Shown here in pieces: positions 1-5,956 of a stretch of 5,956 nt of DNA (position 1 is its first letter; each line of letters begins with the position of its first letter). The stretch spans positions 1-5,956 of the forward strand of contig JAGRKY010000195.1 in the NCBI GenBank assembly GCA_020442095.1, given 5' to 3'. Made by a program: the position numbers and the translations under genes. This stretch comes from Bauldia sp. GTDB lineage: Bacteria > Pseudomonadota > Alphaproteobacteria > Rhizobiales > Kaistiaceae. The notes under the pieces are model-generated. The model ran no database searches. It saw only the letters and a program-made list of their open reading frames with translations, and was not told the origin of the DNA.

Positions 1-66
1 TTAGACCCGGTTAGGGTTAACATTTCCCTTAGCGGGCACTCGCGACGGAGCGGAAACCGATGGTTT

Positions 67-92
67 TTCCGCGGCTCGGACGGACCGCGGAA
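67..92. repeat. Inverted repeat / hairpin downstream of bcp
   Basis: An 8-bp perfect inverted repeat, TTCCGCGG at 67-74 and CCGCGGAA at 85-92, encloses a 10-nt loop. It starts 9 bases past the bcp stop codon in the direction of bcp transcription, so it would form a stable GC-rich stem at the 3' end of the bcp mRNA. In the bcp direction the stem is followed by an A-run, not a U-run, so it does not meet the usual rule for an intrinsic terminator. It may instead protect the mRNA 3' end or help Rho-dependent termination. The inverted repeat is directly visible; its role is inferred. Confidence 0.45.
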
Positions 93-100
93 GAGACTTC

Positions 101-565
101 TCAGAGAGCCCTGACGGCCTCGAGGACCTTGTCGACATGGCCCTTGACCCGGACCCGGGGCCAGACCCGGGCGACCCGGCCATCCGGTCCGACCATCACG
201 GTAGAGCGGATGACGCCCACCGTCGTGCGGCCGTACATCATCTTCTCGCCCCAGGCGCCATAGGGTTCGAGCGCCTTGTGGTCGGGGTCCGAGGCGAGCA
301 TGACCCCGAGCCCGTGTTTGGCCTTGAACTTCTGGTGCGACTCGATCGTGTTGGGCGAGATGCCGATCACGGTGGCGCCGGCTGCCTCGAATTCGGGGAG
401 GGCGCTGGTGAAATCGATCGCCTCGGTGGTACATCCGGGCGTATCGTCATTGGGATAGAAATAGAGAATGACGGTGCGGCCCTTCAGATCCGAAAGCCTT
501 ATCGAGCCTCCACCGTCGATCGCCAGTTGGAAATCCGGTGCTTCGTCACCCTCTGATACAGCCAT
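101..565 (-). CDS. bcp: Thioredoxin-dependent thiol peroxidase, BCP/PrxQ-type peroxiredoxin
   Basis: A cytoplasmic peroxiredoxin of 154 aa, normal length for the family, that reduces hydrogen peroxide and organic hydroperoxides with electrons from a thiol donor, usually thioredoxin. The thioredoxin-like fold is recognisable from APDF (9-12), the strand VILYFYP (32-38), the peroxidatic site TPGCTTEA (42-49) with Cys45, and the late block YGRTTVGVIRSTVMV (111-125), where Arg120 is the conserved active-site arginine. Cys45 is the only cysteine in the protein. Many PrxQ enzymes carry a resolving cysteine five residues later, but here that position is Ile50, so this is a one-cysteine form that must resolve its sulfenic acid with another thiol. 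The ATG start is well supported by an AGGA Shine-Dalgarno 7 bases upstream, and translation begins at the usual family N-terminus with no signal peptide. The gene is divergent from the AsmA-like gene. Identification is near certain; the reductant is inferred. Confidence 0.95.
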   Translation of the reverse strand: MAVSEGDEAPDFQLAIDGGGSIRLSDLKGRTVILYFYPNDDTPGCTTEAIDFTSALPEFEAAGATVIGISPNTIESHQKFKAKHGLGVMLASDPDHKALEPYGAWGEKMMYGRTTVGVIRSTVMVGPDGRVARVWPRVRVKGHVDKVLEAVRAL

Positions 566-569
566 GGTG

Positions 570-578
570 CCTTCCTTT
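570..578 (-). promoter_or_regulatory. Ribosome binding site of bcp
   Basis: Read on the minus strand this is AAAGGAAGG, ending four bases before the ATG at 565-563. The AGGA core lies seven bases from the start codon. It is the clearest Shine-Dalgarno in the window and fixes the bcp start. Confidence 0.7.
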
Positions 579-635
579 GGTCGCTATTGGATGGCTTGAG
601 AATTGCTCCCTGTCCGCAATCGGCGCAAGGCCCGA

Positions 636-3600
636 GTGCCGCGTGGCGACGACGAGCCACACCGTGACAGTGAAACGGACCGGCCAGGCGACGGCGTGGC
701 GGCATGCAGCCGCCATCAAACGCCGCCGCCGGATGAACGCCGCTTCGGAGCTGCCAACCGCCCGCCGATGCCAGTGAGACGATATTCCGACGGGACTGCG
801 GAACTGGATGCCGACGAGGAGCCGCGCCGGCGATCGCGCGGCATGAGGCTCGGCCTGCTTGTCGCGGCGGTCGTCGGTGGACTTCTGCTGTTCGTGGTCG
901 TGGCGATCATGGCGGTGGTCCTGTCGGGACCAACCGAACTGGGCTTCGTCAGGGAGGGCTACCGCGAGGCGCTCCAGGCGCGGCTCGGCAGCGATTACCT
1001 GGTGACGGTCGACAAGGCCGCCATCGACGTCGATCCGGTGCTCGGGCTGGTTGCCGATATCGGCGATACCGAGGTTGTCGACTCCGGAGGCGCGGTGGTC
1101 GCCCGCATCCCCGGCACCCGACTGGCGATCGATCCGCTCTCGCTGATCGGGTTCAGGGTGACGATCACTGCGGTCGAACTCCGATCGGCGGAATTCTCGC
1201 TGGTGCGGCCGGAGCGCGGCACGGTCTATCTCGGCACGCGCTCGACCTTATCCTCGGCGACGGCATCCGGTGAAGCTCCCGACGGGCCGATACCGGGCGC
1301 GGGGCCCGACGGCGGCTTTCCGGAGATCGCCTCGCTCATTCGTCTGGTCGATCGGGGCCTCGAGGCGCAGCTCGACTTCTCCGTCGCGTCGCATTTCCGG
1401 ACGCTGTCGCTGATCGGCGGCACGATCAATGTCTGGGACGTTCCCTCCCAGCGACAGCGGCATTTCGGCGAGACCGACTTCGACGCGACCTTTGACCCCG
1501 AAAAGCGCGGACTGGCCGTGTCGATCGCGACCTCCGGCTACGCCGGACGCTGGAGCGGCACGCTGGAGAGGACGGAAGATCCGGAAACCGGCGCCCACCA
1601 GATCTCCGGCGTCTTCTCGCAACTGACGCTCGCCGATCTGTTTCCGCAATTCGGCGGCGACAGCGCCACCTCGGCCGACATCCCGCTCTACGGTCGTGCC
1701 AATATCGATTTTGCCGGCGATGGTGCGATCGAGGCGGCGATGCTGAGGCTCGATGTCGGGGCGGGCGTCTTCACGACCGGCAGCGAAGACGCGAGCGTGC
1801 TGCTCGACGAGGCGACGATCAAGCTCGACTGGGATGTCGCGAACCAGACCATCAACGTCGAGCCGTCACCCCTTTATTTCGGCAAGACGAGAGGAGTGGT
1901 CACCGGCTGGATTCGCCCTTCCGGACCGGTCGGGCACGGGCGCTATGCCTTCAATCTCGAGTCGTCTGGCGCGGTCCTGGCGGCGCGGGACGCTGAGGCG
2001 CCGCCTGTCATCGCCGACCAGATCGCCCTGTCCGGCATCTACGACCTGCCGGGCCGGCTGCTCGATATCGAGGATCTCTCCATCCAGACGCAAAGCGGAT
2101 CGCTGGCGCTCGCCGGAACGGTCGGCTTCGAGGACGCGGGACCGTCGCTGGCGCTTGCCGCATCGCTGTCGCCGATGCCGGTTGCCACCTTCCAGCAGAT
2201 GTGGGTGCCGTTCCTCGCGCCCGGCGTCCGTCACTGGGTGCTGGCGAACATGACCGGAGGGACGATCGAATCCGGTCAGTTCGAGGCGACCATTCCGGCC
2301 GGTGTGCTGGAGAGCGAGCATCCCCGGATGCCCGACGACGGCCTGAGCCTCAATCTCCGGCTCAAGGACGCCGCCTTCCGGACATTCGGAGACCTGCCGC
2401 CGGTTTCCGGCGCCTCCGGGAATGCCGTTTTGTCCGGCAAGACACTCGGCGTCGACCTCGACGCCGCGCGCCTCGAGCTCGCTTCCGGGCGGACCGTATC
2501 GATCGATGCCGGCGCCTTCGCCATCGACGACGTCTTCGATCCCGCGCCGGTCGCCGTCGTGGAGCTTGAACTCGCCGGACCGGCGGCGGGATTGGGCGAG
2601 ATCGCGGACGCCGCGCCGCTCAACGTCCTCGCCAAGCGGAACGTCTCGCCGGACGACCTTTCCGGTACCGCCGCCGCGACGATCTCGCTGCGTCTGCCGC
2701 TCGACAAGGAAGAGGACGAGATCGCCGAGGAGATGGGCTGGAAGGTCACCGTGGCCGGCAAGGGACTGGCCAGCGCCCGTCCGATCGAAGGTCGCACATT
2801 CAGCGATGCCGACGTCACGATTTCCGTGGTTCCCGACAATTTCGCCGTCAGCGGAACCGCCACGATCGATGGCGTACGCGCCGATGTCAGCATCTCGCAG
2901 CCGCTTGGACATGAGGGAGCGGCGAGCGGCCGCGGGCAGCAGCTTGCGCGCCTTTCCCTCGACAAGGCGGCGCGCGACAGGCTCGGCCTGAGCCTCGACG
3001 ACATCGTCGACGGCACGGTCGGAACCCAGATCAGCAGCCTCGCCGACAGCGACGGCCAGCACTACGACCTCGACCTGGGGCCGGCGCGGCTGACCCTGCC
3101 GGGACTGGGCTGGACCAAGGGGATCGGGGTCCCGGCGACGCTTTCCTTCGACCTGATCCCGGTCGAAGGCGGACAGAGCGTCGAGAACATCGTGCTGGAG
3201 GGCGATGGCTTCGGTCTCGAGGGCTCGGCCTTCATCGACGCCACGGCCGGCCTCGTCTCGGCCGAGATCAGGCGCTTCGCGCTTCGCCCGGAAGACTCGA
3301 TGGCCTTCACGCTGGCGGCCACGGAAAAGGGCTACGCGATCAAGGCGCGTGGCGATGCGTTCGACATGCGTGGCGTCATCACCGAAGCGACGAAGACCGG
3401 CGAGGGCGACGGCGGACCCGATATATCGGTCGAGGCGGATATCGCCAAGGTGACCGGCTTCAATGGCGAGGCAATGACCGGCTTGAAAGCGGCCTACGTG
3501 ACGGTCAACGGCTCGCCGACCCGGATATCGGTGGCCGGCTCGCTCGGCGGGACGCGGGTCGCGGTCGACTTCTCCGACTCCCGGAAGGGGGCTTCCCTGC

Positions 3601-4157
3601 AGGTCTCGGCCGGCGCCGGGAGCCTCTTCCGATTCCTGAACCTCTATGATCGCATCAACGGTGGTGTGGTGACGATCTCCGCACAGAGGGTCGGCCGGGG
3701 CGGCCCGATGGCCGGCAAGGCGACGGTGACCGATTTCGATATCCTCAACGAGCCGGCGGTGAAACGGGTGATCTCGAGCGCGCCGACCAAGCAGCGGATC
3801 GATCCGACCCGGCTGCATTTCGATCAACTGGCGGCGCGCTTCCACCTTTCCGGCGAGGCGATCACCATCGACGAGGCGCTGCTGCGCGGCCAGGCCGTCG
3901 GCGCGACCTTCAACGGCCGCGTCGACCTGCGCCTCGGCCATGTCATGATCAACGGTACCTATCTTCCGCTCTACGCGCTGAACAACGTCTTCGGCCGGGT
4001 GCCGGTGCTCGGCCTCGTGCTCGGCGGCGGAAACCGGGGCGGGCTGATCGGCGTGACCTTCCGGGTCGAGGGACCGCTCGGCGGGCCGCAGGTCTATTTC
4101 AACCCGCTCTCGGCGGTGGCGCCCGGCATCTTCCGCAAAATCTTCGAGTTCCGGTAG
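636..4157 (+). CDS. AsmA-like / YhdP-group (DUF3971) inner-membrane protein
   Basis: A protein of about 1173 aa, close to E. coli YhdP in size. It has an Arg/Pro/Asp-rich cytoplasmic N-terminus (about 1-71, ending EEPRRRSRGMR), one transmembrane helix (about 72-96, LGLLVAAVVGGLLLF onward), and then about 1075 residues of beta-rich periplasmic sequence. The arginine cluster before the helix predicts a signal anchor with the bulk outside the cytoplasm. The C-terminal 148 residues (from about 1026) match what I know of the alphaproteobacterial group: VTDFDILNEPAVKRVIS, then VPVLGLVLGGG, GLIGVTFRVEGPLGGP and the tail NPLSAVAPGIFRKIFEF. Relatives (YhdP, TamB, AsmA) form hydrophobic grooves bridging the periplasm and help move phospholipid to the outer membrane. 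That role is inferred here from family membership. The start is unsettled. The frame is open from a TTG at 603; I chose GTG 636 because AAGG lies five bases upstream. ATG 768 and ATG 843 would keep the membrane helix but lack a well-spaced ribosome binding site. There are no frameshifts. The gene is divergent from bcp and convergent with tyrS. Confidence 0.88.
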   Translation: MPRGDDEPHRDSETDRPGDGVAACSRHQTPPPDERRFGAANRPPMPVRRYSDGTAELDADEEPRRRSRGMRLGLLVAAVVGGLLLFVVVAIMAVVLSGPTELGFVREGYREALQARLGSDYLVTVDKAAIDVDPVLGLVADIGDTEVVDSGGAVVARIPGTRLAIDPLSLIGFRVTITAVELRSAEFSLVRPERGTVYLGTRSTLSSATASGEAPDGPIPGAGPDGGFPEIASLIRLVDRGLEAQLDFSVASHFRTLSLIGGTINVWDVPSQRQRHFGETDFDATFDPEKRGLAVSIATSGYAGRWSGTLERTEDPETGAHQISGVFSQLTLADLFPQFGGDSATSADIPLYGRANIDFAGDGAIEAAMLRLDVGAGVFTTGSEDASVLLDEATIKLDWDVANQTINVEPSPLYFGKTRGVVTGWIRPSGPVGHGRYAFNLESSGAVLAARDAEAPPVIADQIALSGIYDLPGRLLDIEDLSIQTQSGSLALAGTVGFEDAGPSLALAASLSPMPVATFQQMWVPFLAPGVRHWVLANMTGGTIESGQFEATIPAGVLESEHPRMPDDGLSLNLRLKDAAFRTFGDLPPVSGASGNAVLSGKTLGVDLDAARLELASGRTVSIDAGAFAIDDVFDPAPVAVVELELAGPAAGLGEIADAAPLNVLAKRNVSPDDLSGTAAATISLRLPLDKEEDEIAEEMGWKVTVAGKGLASARPIEGRTFSDADVTISVVPDNFAVSGTATIDGVRADVSISQPLGHEGAASGRGQQLARLSLDKAARDRLGLSLDDIVDGTVGTQISSLADSDGQHYDLDLGPARLTLPGLGWTKGIGVPATLSFDLIPVEGGQSVENIVLEGDGFGLEGSAFIDATAGLVSAEIRRFALRPEDSMAFTLAATEKGYAIKARGDAFDMRGVITEATKTGEGDGGPDISVEADIAKVTGFNGEAMTGLKAAYVTVNGSPTRISVAGSLGGTRVAVDFSDSRKGASLQVSAGAGSLFRFLNLYDRINGGVVTISAQRVGRGGPMAGKATVTDFDILNEPAVKRVISSAPTKQRIDPTRLHFDQLAARFHLSGEAITIDEALLRGQAVGATFNGRVDLRLGHVMINGTYLPLYALNNVFGRVPVLGLVLGGGNRGGLIGVTFRVEGPLGGPQVYFNPLSAVAPGIFRKIFEFR

Positions 4158-4177
4158 CAGAGGGAGATCGGTGGTCG

Positions 4178-4314
4178 CTGCGTCCTTCGAGGCTCGGGCT
4201 TCGCCCCCGCACCTCAGGATGGCGAGGTCGGAACCTCGGGGGCGGCAGGTTCAGCCGGGGAGCCATCCCGTGGTCCTCGCCGCGTAGGCGGCGAGCCTCG
4301 AAGGACGCGCCACG
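4178..4314. repeat. REP-like palindromic intergenic repeat
   Basis: This block fills most of the gap between two convergent genes. Perfect 17-bp inverted arms, GCGTCCTTCGAGGCTCG at 4180-4196 and its exact complement at 4292-4308, bound it. Each side can also fold locally. On the left, TCCT/AGGA (4183-4186 with 4216-4219), GAGG/CCTC (4189-4192 with 4212-4215) and GGGC-TTC-GCCC (4196-4206) nest into one imperfect stem. In the middle, CGAGGT/ACCTCG (4223-4228 with 4233-4238) closes a CGGA loop. On the right, CTCGCCGC/GCGGCGAG (4276-4283 with 4288-4295) closes a GTAG loop. The wording CGTCCTTCGAGG...CACCTCAGGAT is one I recognise as a common dispersed intergenic repeat in Hyphomicrobiales genomes. 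That identity is from memory, and copy number cannot be judged here. The block contains no gene. It could act as a two-way barrier to transcription or protect mRNA 3' ends, though no U-run follows any stem. Confidence 0.75.
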
Positions 4315-4326
4315 CAAAAGGCAACG

Positions 4327-5571
4327 CTACCCCGCCCGCACCAGAACGTGCTTCTTGCGCCCGTGGGAGAGCTTGATCGCCCCCTCGGCGAGGTCGACGG
4401 CCGAGACGACCGCCTTTTCGTCGGTGACCGCCGTGTCGTTGATCCTCAGGCCGCCGCCGCGGATCGCGCGCCGCGCCTCGCCGTTCGACGACATCAGACC
4501 CGCCTGGACGAAGAGGCCGAGCACGCCGATGCCGGCCGCGAGGTCCGCTTCCGCGACGGTGATCGTCGGCAAGGCGTCGGCGCGGGTGCCTTCCTCGAAG
4601 GTTCGCCTTGCCGCCTCCGACGCCTCCCCGGCCGCGGCCCGGCCATGGAGAAGCGCGGTCGCTTCGGTGGCGAGGACCTTCTTCGCCTCGTTGATCTCGG
4701 CGCCGCCGAGCGCCTCCAGCCGGGCAATCTCGTCGAGCGGCAAGTCGGTGAAGAGCCTGAGGAAGCGGCCGACATCCGCGTCCTCGGTGTTCCGCCAGAA
4801 CTGCCAGTATTCGTAGGGCGAGACGAGGTCGGCATTCAGCCAGACCGCGCCGGCCGCGGTCTTGCCCATCTTAGCGCCGGACGCGGTGGTGATCAGCGGC
4901 GAGGTGAGGGCGAAGAGCTCGACATTCTCCATCCGCCGGCCAAGGTCGATGCCGGAGATGATGTTGCCCCATTGGTCGGAGCCGCCGAGCTGCAGCCGGC
5001 AGCCGAAGCGGCGGGCAAGCTCGACGAAGTCGTAGCCCTGTAGGACCATGTAGTTGAATTCGAGGAAGGAGAGGTGCTGCTCGCGCTCGAGCCGCATCCG
5101 GACCGAATCCCGCTGGATCATCTGATTGACCGAGACGTGGCGACCGACGTCGCGGAGAAAGGAGATGTAGTTGAGCCCGAGCAGCCAGTCCGCGTTGTCG
5201 ACCATCAGGGCGCCGGTCGGCCCGGAGCCGAAATCGAGGAAGCGGTCGAAGACCGTGCGGATGCCGTTCTTGTTGGCTTCGATGTCGGCCTCCGACAGGA
5301 CCTTGCGGCTCTCGTCCTTGCCCGAAGGGTCGCCGACCCTGGTCGTGCCGCTGCCCATCAGCGCGATCGGCCGATGACCCGTCTTCTGCATCCAGCGCAG
5401 CATCATGATCTGCAACAGGCTGCCGACATGGAGGCTCGGCGCCGTGCAATCGAAGCCGATATAGCCGGAGACGGGCCCGCTGGCGGCGAGGGCGTCGAGC
5501 CCTTCCAGGTCGGAGCATTGATGGATGAAGCCGCGCTCTTCGAAGACACGCAAGAAGTCGGACTTGGGCAC
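4327..5571 (-). CDS. tyrS: Tyrosyl-tRNA synthetase
   Basis: A complete class I aminoacyl-tRNA synthetase of 414 aa that charges tRNA-Tyr with tyrosine in the cytoplasm, via tyrosyl-adenylate, normally as a homodimer. The Rossmann catalytic domain shows [16 protein letters not shown] (36-51), whose HVGS is the HIGH-class motif; [10 protein letters not shown] (80-89); YMVLQGYDF (174-182) and GGSDQWGN (196-203) of the tyrosine pocket; and KMGKT (234-238), the usual TyrS form of the KMSKS loop. An alpha-helical anticodon-binding part follows, and an S4-type RNA-binding domain closes the protein (about 352-414, with [16 protein letters not shown]). The start is GTG at 5571. It gives the family N-terminus ([18 protein letters not shown]), and an in-frame stop lies only nine codons upstream with no ATG, GTG or TTG between. 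The Shine-Dalgarno is weak (GGGA about 11-12 bases before), which with GTG suggests modest initiation. The stop is TAG. The gene is divergent from anmK and convergent with the AsmA-like gene. Identification is essentially certain. Confidence 0.98.
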   Translation of the reverse strand: MPKSDFLRVFEERGFIHQCSDLEGLDALAASGPVSGYIGFDCTAPSLHVGSLLQIMMLRWMQKTGHRPIALMGSGTTRVGDPSGKDESRKVLSEADIEANKNGIRTVFDRFLDFGSGPTGALMVDNADWLLGLNYISFLRDVGRHVSVNQMIQRDSVRMRLEREQHLSFLEFNYMVLQGYDFVELARRFGCRLQLGGSDQWGNIISGIDLGRRMENVELFALTSPLITTASGAKMGKTAAGAVWLNADLVSPYEYWQFWRNTEDADVGRFLRLFTDLPLDEIARLEALGGAEINEAKKVLATEATALLHGRAAAGEASEAARRTFEEGTRADALPTITVAEADLAAGIGVLGLFVQAGLMSSNGEARRAIRGGGLRINDTAVTDEKAVVSAVDLAEGAIKLSHGRKKHVLVRAG

Positions 5572-5602
5572 TGGTCTGGTTTCCCGGCGGATGAAAGGTC
5601 AG

Positions 5603-5651
5603 GCCCGGCCGCCGCCCATGGAATGTGAGGAACCTTGTGGAGGCACCGGGC
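5603..5651 (-). promoter_or_regulatory. Possible structured 5' leader of tyrS
   Basis: In the tyrS upstream region GCCCGG at 5603-5608 and CCGGGC at 5646-5651 are exact complements and could pair across a GC-rich loop of 37 bases. If transcription starts near 5651, as the promoter candidate beside it suggests, this stem would form the very start of the tyrS leader. No T-box-like specifier or antiterminator sequence is recognisable, and T-boxes are not usual in this group. The pairing could be chance in GC-rich DNA. Confidence 0.2.
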
Positions 5652-5657
5652 GAAAGC

Positions 5658-5686
5658 CGTATAACAGGGGCCGCCGCCGATTTCAC
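5658..5686 (-). promoter_or_regulatory. Candidate tyrS promoter
   Basis: Read on the minus strand, GTGAAA (complement of 5681-5686) is followed after exactly 17 bases by TATACG (complement of 5658-5663). The -10 element is preceded by TGT, an extended -10 arrangement. Each hexamer matches the housekeeping sigma consensus at four of six positions. Transcription would start near 5651, leaving a leader of about 80 bases before the tyrS GTG. This is a motif judgement only. Alphaproteobacterial promoters are often weakly conserved. Confidence 0.35.
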
Positions 5687-5691
5687 TTGTC

Positions 5692-5702
5692 GTGAGTCTC
5701 AC
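5692..5702. promoter_or_regulatory. 11-bp palindrome, possible operator
   Basis: GTGAGTCTCAC is a perfect inverted repeat with 5-bp arms around one central base. It lies between the divergent genes tyrS and anmK, five bases beyond the -35 element proposed for tyrS and 69 bases before the anmK start. Position and symmetry suit a dimeric regulator, but no family can be named. The TGTGA and TCAC half-sites are too close together for a CRP/FNR site. Confidence 0.25.
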
Positions 5703-5745
5703 ATTTTGCCGCTTTTTCGTCCGCGGCCATGCCATTCACCCGATA

Positions 5746-5765
5746 TTCGGAACCTTTTCCGGAAG
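5746..5765 (+). promoter_or_regulatory. anmK ribosome binding site overlapped by a hairpin
   Basis: GGAAG at 5761-5765 lies six bases before the ATG at 5772 and is the likely Shine-Dalgarno. The same bases can pair upstream: CGGAA at 5748-5752 with TTCCG at 5757-5761 around a CCTT loop, extended by a T-G and a T-A pair (5747 with 5762, 5746 with 5763). The stem would hide the first three bases of the Shine-Dalgarno. An ATG at 5766 in the same frame touches GGAAG directly, so it is the poorer start. Confidence 0.5.
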
Positions 5766-5771
5766 ATGACG

Positions 5772-5956
5772 ATGCAGACCGTGGCCGGAATGATGAGCGG
5801 GACGTCGATGGACGGGGTCGATGTCGCGGTGCTCGTCACCGACGGCGAGTCGGTCGAAAGCTTCGGGCCGACCTTCTTCCGTCCCTATGACCAAAGCGAG
5901 AGGACGATCCTGAGGCAGGCGCTCGCCGAGGCGCGGGAGCTGACGGACCGGACGGC
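5772..5956 (+). CDS. anmK: Anhydro-N-acetylmuramic acid kinase (N-terminal part)
   Basis: Only the first 61 codons lie in the window; the gene runs off the right edge in an open frame. The N-terminus carries GMMSGTSMDGVDVAV (about 6-20), the hallmark nucleotide-binding signature of AnmK in the ASKHA sugar-kinase fold. The following FFRPYDQSERTILRQAL fits the family too. The enzyme opens and phosphorylates 1,6-anhydro-MurNAc released during peptidoglycan turnover, giving MurNAc-6-phosphate for recycling in the cytoplasm. Its catalytic aspartate lies beyond the window, so activity cannot be judged. I chose ATG 5772 over ATG 5766 because GGAAG is correctly spaced from the former. The gene is divergent from tyrS with a 200-bp shared upstream region, which must carry its promoter; I see no convincing one for the plus strand. 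Confidence 0.93.
   Translation, partial: MQTVAGMMSGTSMDGVDVAVLVTDGESVESFGPTFFRPYDQSERTILRQALAEARELTDRT

Noticed and set aside
8..20. Telomere-like GGTTAGGGTTAAC near the left edge
   Set aside because: It is a single short occurrence, not a tandem array, in a bacterial chromosome context, so I take it as coincidence.
67..92. The inverted repeat as an intrinsic terminator
   Set aside because: On neither strand is the stem followed by a T-run. The T-run lies on the wrong side for bcp transcription.
1..183. A 60-codon minus-strand open frame at the left edge
   Set aside because: It overlaps the end of bcp in another frame, begins with a Gly/Ser/Pro low-complexity shadow of bcp codons and matches nothing recognisable.
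577..603. Possible plus-strand promoter TTGGTC / GAGAAT for the AsmA-like gene
   Set aside because: The spacer is only 15 bases and the hexamers match poorly, so it is too weak to annotate.
2276..3016. Further long open frames overlapping the AsmA-like gene on both strands (e.g. 2276-3016 minus, 2422-2991 plus, 1753-2253 plus)
   Set aside because: They are Ser/Arg/Pro-rich shadow translations of a clear coding sequence, with no domain or start signal of their own.
1866..3941. A 691-codon open frame antisense to the AsmA-like gene
   Set aside because: It is codon-aligned with the sense gene, so antisense stops would need the sense codons TTA, CTA or TCA, which are very rare in high-GC genes. 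The predicted protein is a featureless Arg/Asp/Gly-rich sequence with no recognisable domain.
4099..4317. A 72-codon minus-strand open frame across the convergent gap
   Set aside because: It is a translation of the REP-like palindrome plus the antisense of the AsmA-like 3' end, so no real protein is expected.
4348..5043. Open frames overlapping tyrS (4348-5043 plus, 5074-5628 plus, 4871-5686 minus)
   Set aside because: tyrS is unambiguous through this whole span. These frames are composition-driven shadows without family resemblance.

Overview
The window looks like ordinary chromosome from a high-GC alphaproteobacterium, most likely of the order Hyphomicrobiales (Rhizobiales). Three things support this: GC-rich third codon positions throughout, rhizobial-type TyrS and AsmA-like protein signatures, and the gene neighbourhood bcp / AsmA-like / tyrS / anmK. 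I recall that neighbourhood from this order but could not check it here. The genus cannot be fixed from the sequence.

Layout, left to right. Bases 1-100 are non-coding. They hold TTAACC-type AT-richer sequence and a strong inverted repeat, just beyond the end of a minus-strand thioredoxin-dependent peroxiredoxin gene of the BCP/PrxQ class (101-565). Divergent from it is a long plus-strand gene (stop at 4157, start uncertain) for a single-pass inner-membrane protein with a very large periplasmic part, of the AsmA-like / YhdP (DUF3971) group. A 169-bp gap (4158-4326) between two convergent gene ends carries a REP-like palindromic repeat bounded by perfect 17-bp inverted arms. Next is tyrS on the minus strand (4327-5571, GTG start), complete, with aminoacylation and S4 domains. 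A 200-bp divergent intergenic region follows, with a possible tyrS promoter, an 11-bp palindrome and a hairpin over the ribosome binding site of the next gene. The window ends inside anmK (plus strand, from 5772), of which only the first 61 codons are present.

The genes do not form one pathway. They are housekeeping functions: peroxide defence (Bcp), envelope lipid homeostasis (AsmA-like protein), translation (TyrS) and recycling of cell-wall anhydro-muropeptide sugar (AnmK). Every adjacent pair is divergent or convergent, so no operon is visible. The AsmA-like protein and AnmK both serve the envelope, but on separate transcripts.

I looked for a new system and did not find one. There are no mobile-element genes, CRISPR, toxin-antitoxin genes, phage genes or RNA genes. 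The observations worth a second look are small regulatory or structural ones: the REP-like element, the hairpin over the anmK ribosome binding site, the intergenic palindrome, a single-cysteine Bcp, and the unresolved start of the AsmA-like gene.
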